This document shows, in pieces, positions 1-10,741 of a DNA stretch of 64,000 nucleotides; position 1 is the stretch's first letter, and each line of letters opens with the position of its first letter. Origin of the DNA: Streptomyces sp. NBC_01260 (GTDB lineage Bacteria; Actinomycetota; Actinomycetes; Streptomycetales; Streptomycetaceae); the NCBI RefSeq assembly GCF_036226405.1, contig NZ_CP108464.1, positions 7,750,001 to 7,814,000 on the forward strand. The letters run 5' to 3'. The notes below the pieces were generated by a model. That model saw nothing but the letters and a program-made list of their open reading frames with translations, did no database searches and had not been told where the DNA came from. Both the position numbers and the translations under genes were made by a program.

Positions 1-1124
1 TGCGGTCGCTCCTCGACGACATCGTGCGGCGTCAGATGGTCTCGGACGTACCGCGCTGCACACTGCTCTCCGGTGGCCTCGACTCCTCCGCCATGACGGC
101 GATCGCCGCCCGTCAGCTGGCCGAGAACGGCGAGACGGTGCGCAGCTTCGCGGTCGACTTCCTCGGTCAGGCTGACAACTTCGTCGCCGACGAGCTGCGA
201 ACCACCCCGGACACGCCGTACGTGCACGACGTCGCACGCGCGGCGGGCACCGATCACCGTGACATCGTGCTGGATTCGCACGCACTGGCCGACCCCGAGG
301 TGCGGGCCCAGGTGATCCGTGCCCGGGACATCCCGATGGGCTTCGGCGACATGGACGCCTCGCTGTACCTCCTGTTCCGGTCCATCCGCGAGCACTCGAC
401 CGTCGCGCTGTCGGGGGAGTCGGCCGACGAGGTCTTCGGCGGCTATCTGCAGTTCTTCGACGAGGAGGCGCGGCGCGCGAACACCTTCCCGTGGCTGGTG
501 CGCTTCGCCCAGCACTTCGGGGACGACTCCGATGTACTGAGGCCCGATCTGACGGCCGCCCTCGATCTCCCGTCGTACATCCAGGACAGCTACGACACCG
601 CGGTCGCCGGTATCCAACGCCTGAACGGCGAGAGCGACTTCGAGTTCAGGATGCGCAAGATCTGCCATCTGCACCTGACGCGCTTCGTGCGCGTCCTGCT
701 CGACCGCAAGGACCGGGCGAGCATGGCGGTCGGGCTCGAAGTGCGCGTGCCCTTCTGCGACCACCGCCTCGTCGAGTACGTGTACAACACGCCCTGGTCG
801 CTGAAGTCCTTCGACGGCCGGGAGAAGTCCCTGCTGCGCGAGGCGACGGCGGACGTGCTGCCGAAGTCGGTCTACGACCGGGTCAAGAGCCCCTATCCGT
901 CCACCCAGGACCCCAAGTACGCGCTCGCCCTGCAGGGGCACGCCAAGGACCTGCTGGCGCGGCCCTCGCATCCGGTCTTCGACCTCGTCGACCGTGACCG
1001 CGTCACGCGCGCGGCGCAGCACGACGCACCGCAGATCACCCAGGTCTCCCGGCGCGGCCTGGAGCGCACGCTGGACCTGGCGCTGTGGCTCGATCTCTAC
1101 AAGCCGGACATCACGCTCTCCTGA
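1..1124 (+). CDS. asnB: asparagine synthetase (glutamine-hydrolysing), C-terminal part, cut by window edge
   Basis: The reading frame is open from the left edge, so the start and the N-terminal glutaminase domain lie outside the window. The visible part is the synthetase domain, which adenylates aspartate and transfers ammonia from glutamine. The ATP-pyrophosphatase P-loop SGGLDSS lies at the beginning, and a second conserved stretch SGESADEVFGGY follows about 115 residues later. The end (ALWLDLYKP) is typical of the family. A strong hairpin lies just downstream and the next gene is convergent. The paralogue (AsnB housekeeping or a natural-product amidotransferase) cannot be decided without the upstream neighbours. 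Confidence 0.9.
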   Translation, partial: RSLLDDIVRRQMVSDVPRCTLLSGGLDSSAMTAIAARQLAENGETVRSFAVDFLGQADNFVADELRTTPDTPYVHDVARAAGTDHRDIVLDSHALADPEVRAQVIRARDIPMGFGDMDASLYLLFRSIREHSTVALSGESADEVFGGYLQFFDEEARRANTFPWLVRFAQHFGDDSDVLRPDLTAALDLPSYIQDSYDTAVAGIQRLNGESDFEFRMRKICHLHLTRFVRVLLDRKDRASMAVGLEVRVPFCDHRLVEYVYNTPWSLKSFDGREKSLLREATADVLPKSVYDRVKSPYPSTQDPKYALALQGHAKDLLARPSHPVFDLVDRDRVTRAAQHDAPQITQVSRRGLERTLDLALWLDLYKPDITLS

Positions 1125-1162
1125 GCGGCTGCGTACGGCCGGTGTGCCGGTGAACGTATCGA

Positions 1163-1196
1163 GGAACCTCCGGAGCGCGAGCGCTCCGGAGGTTCC
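1163..1196. terminator. bidirectional terminator hairpin between asnB and the Fur-family gene
   Basis: There is a perfect 16-bp inverted repeat (arms 1163-1178 and 1181-1196, two-base centre) between two convergent genes. There is no U-run, as is common in Streptomyces. Confidence 0.75.
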
Positions 1197-1208
1197 CGGC
1201 TGTCGAGG

Positions 1209-1625
1209 TCATCCGCCGGCGCAGTCGGGGCACAGGCCCCGGTAGGTCACCTCGACCTCGGAGACGGTGAAGCCGAACCGTTCGGAGGGCGGCAGCCCGG
1301 CCAGCGGGTCGGCGTCGGGGTGGACGTCCCGGATGGTGCCGCAGTCGGAGCACACCAGGTGCTGGTGGGGGTGGTGCGCGTTCGGGTCGTAGCGCCTGGC
1401 CCGGCCGTCCGTGCCCACCTCGATCACCTCGCCCAGCGAGACCAGTTCGCCGAGGGTGTTGTAGACGGTGGCGCGAGAAATCTCCGGCAACAGGGCGGCG
1501 GCGCGTTCGAGTACCTCGTCCGCCGTGAAGTGGACGTGCTCGCCCGCGAGGACCTCGGCGACCACCCGGCGCTGAGCGGTCATTCGCCAGCCACGTCCAC
1601 GAAGCCGTTCCAGCAGGTCACTCAT
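1209..1625 (-). CDS. Fur-family peroxide-responsive repressor (FurA/FurS/CatR type)
   Basis: The product is a 138-residue Fur family regulator. The N-terminal winged helix contains RMTAQRRVV and the recognition helix ISRATVYNTL. The C-terminal dimerisation domain has a His-rich metal site (HHPHQH) and two CxxC pairs (CSDC, CPDC) for structural zinc. The ATG at 1625 is preferred because AGG lies about 9 nt upstream; a GTG six bases further up is also possible. It is divergent from katG. Established knowledge: Fur paralogues beside catalase genes in Streptomyces and mycobacteria repress the catalase and respond to peroxide. From this layout I infer that it regulates katG and probably itself. 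Confidence 0.9.
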   Translation of the reverse strand: MSDLLERLRGRGWRMTAQRRVVAEVLAGEHVHFTADEVLERAAALLPEISRATVYNTLGELVSLGEVIEVGTDGRARRYDPNAHHPHQHLVCSDCGTIRDVHPDADPLAGLPPSERFGFTVSEVEVTYRGLCPDCAGG

Positions 1626-1684
1626 GCCCACCAGCCTAACTGTGCGTTGTCCGACGAATGACGCGTACAGACCCGTCTGCCGTA

Positions 1685-1712
1685 TTGACTTGGACTAGGT
1701 CCATCGTAGGAT
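1685..1712 (+). promoter_or_regulatory. candidate katG promoter with embedded palindromic operator
   Basis: TTGACT (1685-1690) and TAGGAT (1707-1712) are separated by 16 bp and resemble a sigma-70 type promoter. The inverted repeat TGGAC-TAG-GTCCA (1691-1703) fills the spacer, an ideal position for a repressor. It lies between the divergent fur-like gene and katG, so it is the natural candidate operator of that regulator. Its identity as a Fur box is inference. Confidence 0.5.
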
Positions 1713-1760
1713 CGGTTCCGGCTGACAGCCAAGGGACCGGTCAACAGCAGGGGAAATTGC

Positions 1761-4186
<2,426 letters not shown>

Positions 4187-4197
4187 GCAGGGCGCTG

Positions 4198-4241
4198 ACG
4201 GGCCGTCGCGGCAAGGGAACTCCTTTGCCGCGACGGCCCGT
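4198..4241. terminator. bidirectional terminator between katG and the GH92 gene
   Basis: The long inverted repeat has arms of about 17 bp (4198-4214 and 4225-4241) around a short AT-containing loop, between convergent genes. Confidence 0.8.
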
Positions 4242-4264
4242 TCCGGTGTGGCGGACGCCGGGCG

Positions 4265-7200
4265 TCAGGCCGTGGCCACCGCGAAGATGTGGATCACACC
4301 GCCGTCCGTGGTGGACGGCAGGGTCACATGCGCGAGCTGCTTCCCCGACTGGAGCGCGATCGGGGCGGTGGCGAAGACCTCGGTGCCCACCGGGTCCGTA
4401 CCGCCGCCCTGGACGTCGCGGTACGCGGTGTGCACCGCGACCGTATTGCCGAACGACGGCTTCTGGGTGCCACCGCCCAGCGTCCAGTCGCTGAAGCCGA
4501 TCTCCACCTGCTGCGTGGTGCCGTCGGTGTACGTCAGTGTTGCCTGCCCGGAGGCCGAGTCCTCGGCCGCGCTGCCCAGCAGGCTGAGCTCGGTGTCCCC
4601 GGAAGCGGACGGAACCCTCAGCACCTGCGGTTCGGCGCCGGCCACCTCGATGTTGTCCGGATCGCCCGTTCCCACCTCGGGCCAGCCGAAGTCGAAGCCG
4701 CCGGACGAGACGGTTCCGCCCGGTGTCGCGCCCGCCGCGGCGAGCGCCTTGGCCGAGTAGCTCCAACCCTCACCGTCGAAGTCGGCCTGTGGGTTGTCGT
4801 CGTCGGTGGAGACGGCGGTGCTGTTGCGGTTCCACAGCATGCTGTTCCGCTCGGCGACGGTCACCGCGGCCGACGTCCTCGGGAGCTCCTCGCCCGTGGA
4901 CGACTTCAGTGTCACCGGGACCGTGTAGTGGCCCTCGGCGGTGTCCGCCCCGGCCGACACCGTGAGCTTCGCGCTCGCCGAACCGCGTGCCGGGACCGTG
5001 AAGTCGCCTTCCGCGGGCGCCACGGTGACGCCGGACGGCGCCTTCGCCGTCCAGTGGACGGTGGTGGCCTCTGTCCGAAGGCTCTGCACCTTGACGGTCG
5101 TCTCCGCGGCGCCCGACCCGGGCTCGGCCTTCAGCTTGTCCGGAGTCGCGCCGGTGAAGTACTTCAGGCCGCCGCCGGGGAAGGACGGCGGTGCGTCGGC
5201 CTTCGCGGTGCCCCAGGAGGTGTCCGCAGTCGAACCGAGGGTGTAGTCCAGCGTGCCGCCCCGGGTGACGAGCGAGGCGGGGACCCACGGCTTCGTGGAC
5301 GTACGGCCGTTGACCTTCATGCCGTGGATGTAGGTGTTGTCCGCCGAAGCGGCAGGTGCGTCGACCGTGATCGTCTTCCCGTGCCCGGTGTGCACCACCG
5401 CGTGCGGGAACAGCGGTGCGGAGAGGGTCAGATCGGCCCTGCTCGGGTTCTGCGGGTACATGCCCAGCGCCGAGAAGACGTACCAGGACGACATGGTCCC
5501 CGCGTCGTCGTTGCCGGGGATGCCGCCCGGGGTGTCCGTCCACAGCTGGTCCAGCTCCGCGCGGACCGTCTCCTGCGTCTTGTGCGGGGCCCCCAGGTAG
5601 TCGTACAGGTAAGGGGCGTTGATGTCCGGCTCGTTGGTCGCGTCGTAGCGGGTGCCGTCCTTCGCCGAGAAGTCGAACTTCCCGTCCGGCGTACGGAAGA
5701 AGGCGTCCAGCCGCTTCACCGCCTGGTCGTCACCGCCCATCGCACCCGCGAGGCCCGCCACGTCCGAGTAGACCATCCAGGTGTACCGCGCGCTGGTGCC
5801 CTCGACGAAGCCGCTGCCGGTGGCCGGTGTGAAGGTGCCCGCCCAGGTGCCGTCGGCCTTGCGGTCGCGTATGTACCCGCCCTGCGGGGTGGCGTTGGCG
5901 TCGAAGACGTTCGTCCAGTTCCCCGAGCGGTCCAGGAACCTCTTCGCGTCGGCGGTCCTCCCGGTCTGCCGGGACAGCTCGGACAGGCCGTAGTCGGCCG
6001 CCGCGTCCTCCAGGGTCTCGGCCGCGCCTCCCCAGCAGTGGCAGTTGTCCGCCGGTACGTATCCGAGCTCCAGATACGTACCGAGCGCGGGCCGCTGGCC
6101 CACGCACTCGACGTTGCAGCCGGAGCTGTCCGAGTCGTTCGCGGTGGGCACCGTCGCCGCCCGGACCAGGGACTTCAGTGCTCCCTTGACATCGAAGTCA
6201 TGGCCGCCGAAGGCGTAGATCCCGGCGAGGGCCGCATCCGACGGATCGCCCGACATCACGCTCGTCCTGCCGTTCTCCAGCAGCCAGCGGTCCCACTCGC
6301 CGCCGCGCTGACCCGCATAGTTGTAGAGCGACTGCGCGTAGTCGCTGCCCGCCCTCGGATTGAGCAGTGTCATGAGCTGCACCTGTGCGCGGTACTGGTC
6401 CCATCCGGAGAAGGTGCCGTACTGGGCCTTCTGCCCCTTGGCGAGCCGGTGCGGCTTGCGGTCGGCGCCGAGATAGCGGCCGTCCACGTCGCTGGTCAGG
6501 GTGGGCTCCAGCATGGAGTGGTAGAGCGCGGTGTAGAAGGTGGAGCGCTGGGCGTCGGTGCCGCCGCCCACCTCGACCGACTTCAGCGTCCTGTTCCAGA
6601 CCTCCGCGGCCCGGGTCCTGACGGAGTCGAAGCTCTCGTGGGGCCCGTTCTCCGCACGGAGGTTGGCCTCGGCGTTCTGCGGGCTGACGTAGGAGACGGC
6701 GACCCTGGCCCCGGCCTCGGTGGTCCCGTCGGCGAAGGTGATGTACGCGCCGGAGCCCTTGCCCTCCACGGCGTTGCCGGACGAGCTGTACCCCGTCCCG
6801 CCCGAGGCGGTGGTGGAGCCGGACTTCACCGTGCCGTCCGTCCAGGTTCCGGTCTTTGCGAACGCTTTGTCGAAGTGGGCGGTGAAGTAGAGCGTGTAGA
6901 GGTCCTTGCGGTTGTTCGCGCTTTGCGGACCACAGAAGTTGCCCGCGGTGACGGAGCCCGTCACGGTCCGGGCCGCCTTGTCGATCTTCACGGTGGCGCC
7001 GGTGCTGCCGCTCTCCGAGTTCGAGGTGCGAAAGAGCATACTCGCGGGCTTGCCCGCCGGGAAGCCGAACTTCCCCGAACCGGTCCGGGCGGTGGTGGTG
7101 AGGGCCGCGGACGCGCCGCTTGCCAGGCCGACCTTGTAGTAGCCGGGCGATGTGGTCTCGTCGGCGTGCGAGAAGGTGCTGGCGTACTTCGCGTCGGTGG

Positions 7201-7615
7201 TGTCCGAGCTGGGCGAGGAGTCGACGTCGCCCACGTACGGCATGATCGGGATGTCACCGTTGGCACCGGAGCATCCGACGCCGTTGAGATGGGTGAGGCT
7301 GAAGCCGCGTATCTTCGTCGCGTCGTACTGGTAGCCGCCGGGAGCCGGGGTCGAGATCTGCTTCCCCTTCGAGTTCTGCGGACTCCAGGCCAGCATGCCG
7401 AACGGCTGCACCGCGCCCGGATAGGTGTTGCCCGCGTTGGACGTGCCGATCAGCGGGTTGACGTACGACACGGGGTTCTTGACGGTGCCGTGCGGAGAGG
7501 CCGCCGAGGCGGGTGCGGCCACGGTGGCCATCCCCAGCGCGGCCAGGGCGGTGACCGTGACGGAGCTGATGACTCCGAGCCCGGCGTGCGCCCGGTGGTT
7601 GTGCGTGTCTGACAC
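4265..7615 (-). CDS. secreted GH92 alpha-mannosidase with NEW3 and C-terminal carbohydrate-binding-like domain
   Basis: The product is about 1116 residues. A Sec signal peptide (hydrophobic stretch to about residue 38, ending APASAAS) is followed by a GH92 catalytic domain beginning YVNPLIGTSNAGNTYPGA. Family hallmarks include ADNCHCWGGAAETLEDA and GNDDAGTMSSWYVFSALGMYP. After the catalytic domain comes an NPCBM-associated NEW3 beta-sandwich (about residues 810-910), then a beta-rich C-terminal domain. GH92 enzymes are calcium-dependent exo-acting alpha-mannosidases, here probably acting outside the cell on fungal or glycoprotein mannans. GTG at 7615 is chosen because the signal peptide starts there and GCAGGA lies just upstream; the open frame extends further but has no protein-like character. 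A LacI-type palindrome lies about 80 bp upstream. Confidence 0.92.
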   Translation of the reverse strand: MSDTHNHRAHAGLGVISSVTVTALAALGMATVAAPASAASPHGTVKNPVSYVNPLIGTSNAGNTYPGAVQPFGMLAWSPQNSKGKQISTPAPGGYQYDATKIRGFSLTHLNGVGCSGANGDIPIMPYVGDVDSSPSSDTTDAKYASTFSHADETTSPGYYKVGLASGASAALTTTARTGSGKFGFPAGKPASMLFRTSNSESGSTGATVKIDKAARTVTGSVTAGNFCGPQSANNRKDLYTLYFTAHFDKAFAKTGTWTDGTVKSGSTTASGGTGYSSSGNAVEGKGSGAYITFADGTTEAGARVAVSYVSPQNAEANLRAENGPHESFDSVRTRAAEVWNRTLKSVEVGGGTDAQRSTFYTALYHSMLEPTLTSDVDGRYLGADRKPHRLAKGQKAQYGTFSGWDQYRAQVQLMTLLNPRAGSDYAQSLYNYAGQRGGEWDRWLLENGRTSVMSGDPSDAALAGIYAFGGHDFDVKGALKSLVRAATVPTANDSDSSGCNVECVGQRPALGTYLELGYVPADNCHCWGGAAETLEDAAADYGLSELSRQTGRTADAKRFLDRSGNWTNVFDANATPQGGYIRDRKADGTWAGTFTPATGSGFVEGTSARYTWMVYSDVAGLAGAMGGDDQAVKRLDAFFRTPDGKFDFSAKDGTRYDATNEPDINAPYLYDYLGAPHKTQETVRAELDQLWTDTPGGIPGNDDAGTMSSWYVFSALGMYPQNPSRADLTLSAPLFPHAVVHTGHGKTITVDAPAASADNTYIHGMKVNGRTSTKPWVPASLVTRGGTLDYTLGSTADTSWGTAKADAPPSFPGGGLKYFTGATPDKLKAEPGSGAAETTVKVQSLRTEATTVHWTAKAPSGVTVAPAEGDFTVPARGSASAKLTVSAGADTAEGHYTVPVTLKSSTGEELPRTSAAVTVAERNSMLWNRNSTAVSTDDDNPQADFDGEGWSYSAKALAAAGATPGGTVSSGGFDFGWPEVGTGDPDNIEVAGAEPQVLRVPSASGDTELSLLGSAAEDSASGQATLTYTDGTTQQVEIGFSDWTLGGGTQKPSFGNTVAVHTAYRDVQGGGTDPVGTEVFATAPIALQSGKQLAHVTLPSTTDGGVIHIFAVATA

Positions 7616-7696
7616 CGTTCCTGCCCTTCGTGTATGACGAACGGTCAACGCGGTGGGAGCAGGTGCGCCGTGGCCACTCCGGAACGGCGGTGCTCC

Positions 7697-7708
7697 GACA
7701 ACGTTGTC
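7697..7708. promoter_or_regulatory. LacI-family-type operator upstream of the GH92 gene
   Basis: The perfect 12-bp palindrome GACAACGTTGTC has the central CG and AACGTT core common among LacI-family operators. It lies 82-93 bp upstream of the mannosidase start. No LacI gene is in the window, so the regulator would be encoded elsewhere. Confidence 0.4.
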
Positions 7709-7940
7709 AACGACGTGAGGATGCTCCTCCTGCCGCTCCGAGGTGTCAAGGATTCCCGGAATCCCGCGGTCCGGACCGCGCGGCGGCGGTGCTGCCCGGC
7801 CCGCGGGACGCGTTCTTCGACAACGCCAAGTACCTGGCGATCGTGCTGGTCGCGAGGGGACACGTGTGGGAGCGGCTGCGGGGGACAGCCGAGCCGCGGC
7901 CGCCCTGTACCTCACGGTCTACGCGGGCACCGTTGGCCGC

Positions 7941-8696
7941 TCAGTCGCGTTCCGCCGGGGCGTTCGCGCTGCCGAGGCCCGGACCCGCGAAGTCCGGACT
8001 CCCGAAGCCGGGGCTGGAGAAGTCCGGCCGGCCGTATCGGGGGCCGGCTTCCCTGCCCCCGGCCGCGGCAGGCGCGTCGGGTTCGCGGAGCTGATCGCGC
8101 AGAAACGGAAGGACGGCCCGGTCCCGAAGGCTCACCAGCCAGGCCTCCCGTGCCCGATCCACCGCGGGCGGCCGAGCGGCGGGCGGAGCCGGCGCGGACG
8201 CCGTGTGTGCGGCGGCCGTGCGGTACAGCGAGAAGAGGCCGGCCGAGGCGCTCACCGCGCAGATCCCGAAGCTGGTCCAGCCCGCGGTGATCAGCGTGCC
8301 GGCTGTCGGCGTCCGGCTTCCGGCCAGGCCCAGTCCGTAGCCGATGAGCAGGAACGCGGCTGCGGCGACACCCGCGAGGAGAGGGGTGAGGACGGCCAGC
8401 ACCGGCAGCACACCCACCCCGTGCTCCTCCTGGTCTCCGGGGCCGGACAGGGGCTCGACCCGCTCTGCTCGGCCGGCGACCCGCGTCTGCTGCCGCAGGG
8501 AGGCGTACGTCCGGTACTCGGTGTCGGCGGCGCCGGTTATCCGCCGGGCTGCGCCGAGCCCCCGGTTGCGCAGCTGCCCCGGGCTGACGGCGGAGTGCGC
8601 CAGCAGGCCCCGTATCTCGGGGGTCCGCAGCGCCTCGTCCAGCACCAGCGCGTAGTCGGGTCTGTCCTCGTCCTGAAGTCCGTACGTCCTGCTCAC
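7941..8696 (-). CDS. two-helix membrane protein of unknown function
   Basis: The 251-residue protein is not recognised as a named family. The N-terminal ~90 residues are charged and probably cytoplasmic. Two hydrophobic helices lie at about residues 95-128 and 135-160. The tail is rich in Pro, Gly and Asp, with a degenerate repeat (PDFSSPGFGSPDFAGPGLGS). The GTG at 8696 is preceded by GGGGA. It lies downstream of the ter operon on the same strand but behind a hairpin, so it is probably separate. Function cannot be inferred. Confidence 0.75.
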   Translation of the reverse strand: MSRTYGLQDEDRPDYALVLDEALRTPEIRGLLAHSAVSPGQLRNRGLGAARRITGAADTEYRTYASLRQQTRVAGRAERVEPLSGPGDQEEHGVGVLPVLAVLTPLLAGVAAAAFLLIGYGLGLAGSRTPTAGTLITAGWTSFGICAVSASAGLFSLYRTAAAHTASAPAPPAARPPAVDRAREAWLVSLRDRAVLPFLRDQLREPDAPAAAGGREAGPRYGRPDFSSPGFGSPDFAGPGLGSANAPAERD

Positions 8697-8755
8697 GCCG
8701 TCCCCGTCGCATGCGGCTTCCCCCGTGAATCGCCGTGTCGAGGGAAAAGTCGAGT

Positions 8756-8783
8756 GGGCGTGCCGCGTGTGGACGGCACGCCC
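8756..8783 (-). terminator. terminator of the ter operon
   Basis: The inverted repeat GGGCGTGCC / GGCACGCCC lies 15-42 bp after the terB-like stop codon. Confidence 0.6.
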
Positions 8784-8797
8784 GGGATCCTGATGAC

Positions 8798-9253
8798 CTA
8801 CAGGTCGAATTCGTTCGGCGTGATGCCGGCCGCGAAGCAGGCTTCGCGGACCACGGCGCGCTCGGTGTTGTCGAAGTTGCCGTCGGCGCCGCCGATCACG
8901 ATGCCGATCTGGATGACGGCCCGGGCCTCGGTGGGCTTTTTGCCGACCTTGCCGATGGTCTGGAGGATGCTGACCTTCCCGAACTCGAAGTCGGAGGTCA
9001 GCTGCTGGCAGTAGTCGTTGAACCGGCGCTGCAGATCTTCGGCGGGGAAGTTCCGCAGGACTTCATTCCCTGCGATCAGGGAGGACACCCGCTGCCGCTC
9101 GGCGGGGTCGATGGAGCCGTCGGCCGCGGCCACGAGGGCGCACATGGCCATGCTCGCATCGCGGAAGGCCCCGCTCTTGAGGTCGTTCTTCTTGGCGTTG
9201 AGCTGCGTCTGCATCGTCGAGGCCGATTCCTTGATGCGGTCCCACAGTGCCAT
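8798..9253 (-). CDS. terB: TerB-family tellurium-resistance protein
   Basis: The 151-residue protein has the all-helical TerB fold signature: ALVAAADGSIDPAERQRV in the first half and IGIVIGGADGNFDNTERAVVREAC in the second, the two acidic metal-binding-like loops of the family. It is the last gene of an apparent terD-terD-terB operon (73 bp after the preceding gene). TerB associates with TerC and TerD proteins in membrane stress complexes. The physiological role in Streptomyces is linked to development and general stress rather than to tellurite itself; that is family knowledge. Confidence 0.9.
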   Translation of the reverse strand: MALWDRIKESASTMQTQLNAKKNDLKSGAFRDASMAMCALVAAADGSIDPAERQRVSSLIAGNEVLRNFPAEDLQRRFNDYCQQLTSDFEFGKVSILQTIGKVGKKPTEARAVIQIGIVIGGADGNFDNTERAVVREACFAAGITPNEFDL

Positions 9254-9326
9254 TCGAAATACTCCAGGGTCGGTCGAAGTGGTGTGTGCCGGCAGATGTG
9301 CGGAAGAGAGAGCCGGCGGGAAGGGC

Positions 9327-9908
9327 CTAGAGGTGCGCGGTGACGGCCGGCATCAGGTCCTGGAAGGTGCGTCCCTCGGCCGGGGTGCCGATGGCTGTCA
9401 TCTGCCATCCCGCACCGGACCGTTGGACCTTGGCCATGATCTGCGCGGTGTGGCGACCGCCGCCGGTCAGCGTGTAGCGCGCCAGTTCCTGGCCCGTGGT
9501 CTCGTCGACCAGGCGGCAGAAGGCGTTGTCGACCTCCTCGAAGGTCTGGCCGGTGAACGAGTTCACGGTGAAGACGATCTGATCGACATGGGCCGGGACG
9601 CGCTGCAGGTCGACGACGATCGACTCGTCGTCGCCGCCCTGGCCCGCGCCGCCGACCCGGTTGTCGCCGGTGTGCCGGACCGAACCGTCGTCGCTGGTCA
9701 GGTGCTGGAAGAAGACGACGTCCTGCGGGGTCGTGCCGGCGAAGAGGACGGCGGAGGCGTCGAGGTCGATCTCACGGGCGGTCAGCCGGGCGAGGAACCC
9801 CCTGCGGGGTGCGGACTTCCAGCCCAGGCCCATGCGAACGACGGTGAGTTCCCCGCCGCCCGTCTTGGTGAGGCTGATCTGCTGGCCCTTGGTCAGATTG
9901 ACGGTCAT
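9327..9908 (-). CDS. TerD-family calcium-binding stress protein (first paralogue)
   Basis: The 193-residue TerD domain protein starts MTVNLTKGQQISLTK. Calcium-site motifs EIDLDASAVL and HTGDNRVGGAGQGGDDE are present, along with GLGWK near the N-terminus. ATG at 9908 is chosen because it begins the canonical TerD N-terminus and GGAG lies 3-6 nt upstream; the frame stays open upstream only through the end of the neighbouring gene. It lies 46 bp after a second terD gene and 73 bp before terB. The extra hydrophobic residues after SAPRRGFLARL replace the usual TerD segment, so it may be a TerZ/TerX-like variant. Confidence 0.9.
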   Translation of the reverse strand: MTVNLTKGQQISLTKTGGGELTVVRMGLGWKSAPRRGFLARLTAREIDLDASAVLFAGTTPQDVVFFQHLTSDDGSVRHTGDNRVGGAGQGGDDESIVVDLQRVPAHVDQIVFTVNSFTGQTFEEVDNAFCRLVDETTGQELARYTLTGGGRHTAQIMAKVQRSGAGWQMTAIGTPAEGRTFQDLMPAVTAHL

Positions 9909-9954
9909 GGCTCCACTTTCGGCAGGGGGCGGTACGACGGGGACCCGGACCGGG

Positions 9955-10530
9955 TCAGAGGCTGACTCCGAAGTCGGCGACGATGCCGCTGAGTCCGGCG
10001 GCGTAGCCCTGCCCGACGGCACGGAACTTCCACTCGGCGCCGTTGCGGTACAGCTCGCCGAAGACCATCGCGGTCTCGGTGGAGGCGTCCTCGCTGAGGT
10101 CGTAACGGGCGATCTCGGCTCCGCCCGCCTGGTTGACCACGCGGATGTAGGCGTTGCGGACCTGACCGAAGCTCTGGCCCCGACCCTCCGCATCGTGGAT
10201 CGAGACGGGGAACACGATCTTGGCGACCTCGGCCGGCACGGCGGCGAGGTCGACCTTGACGATCTCGTCGTCACCCTCGCCCTCGCCGGTGAGGTTGTCG
10301 CCGGTGTGCTCGACCGAACCGTCGGGGCTCTTCAGGTTGTTGTAGAAGACGAACTGCTCGTTGGAACGAACCTTCCCGGACTCGTCGCACAGCAGGGCAC
10401 TGGCGTCCAGGTCGTAGTCCGTGCCGGTGGTCGTGCGGACGTCCCAGCCCAGTCCGACGAGGACCGCAGTAAGGCCGGGGGCCTCCTTGGTCAGTGAGAC
10501 GTTTCCGCCCTTGGCGAGGCTCACACCCAT
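9955..10530 (-). CDS. terD: TerD-family calcium-binding stress protein (second paralogue)
   Basis: The 191-residue protein is close to the TerD consensus: [20 protein letters not shown], then GLGWDVR, the [10 protein letters not shown] calcium loop and [15 protein letters not shown]. It is promoter-proximal in the terD-terD-terB operon. The upstream region is shared with the divergent blaI-type gene and contains a BlaI-like palindrome 70-85 bp from this start, so joint control is possible. Confidence 0.93.
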   Translation of the reverse strand: MGVSLAKGGNVSLTKEAPGLTAVLVGLGWDVRTTTGTDYDLDASALLCDESGKVRSNEQFVFYNNLKSPDGSVEHTGDNLTGEGEGDDEIVKVDLAAVPAEVAKIVFPVSIHDAEGRGQSFGQVRNAYIRVVNQAGGAEIARYDLSEDASTETAMVFGELYRNGAEWKFRAVGQGYAAGLSGIVADFGVSL

Positions 10531-10599
10531 GGTTCTCTCCTTCTACGCATCGTTGCGCCCACGCGTGACCGTGCGGGCACCGAGTGACAGCACCTGAAA

Positions 10600-10615
10600 T
10601 CTACAGCACTGTAGA
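10600..10615. promoter_or_regulatory. BlaI-type operator
   Basis: TCTACAG-CA-CTGTAGA is a perfect inverted repeat with 7-bp arms. It contains the TACA...TGTA core of BlaI/MecI operators. It lies between the divergent terD and blaI-type genes. Core recognition is established for BlaI/MecI; use of this site by the neighbouring regulator is inferred. Confidence 0.65.
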
Positions 10616-10741
10616 GTTTGCGTACGGGAGCGCGGCCCCGGGCTTCGCCGAGCTCACCAGGCGTCCGTGCGGCTGGGTACTATGCCTCGGCGTCCGGCAG
10701 TTGAACGAGCGGTCGGGCAGTCGCATGGAAGGGGCCGCGTC

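Noticed and set aside
4289..7612. 1107-codon open frame antisense to the GH92 gene
   Set aside because: The GH92 product on the minus strand is unmistakable, with signal peptide and domains; the antisense translation is Arg/Gly/Val-rich noise.
7616..7915. N-terminal extension of the GH92 protein
   Set aside because: The frame is open but lacks a start with a ribosome site, and the signal peptide begins at 7615.
9909..10274. N-terminal extension of the first TerD-family protein
   Set aside because: It runs antiparallel in frame through the neighbouring terD gene; the canonical TerD start is at 9908.
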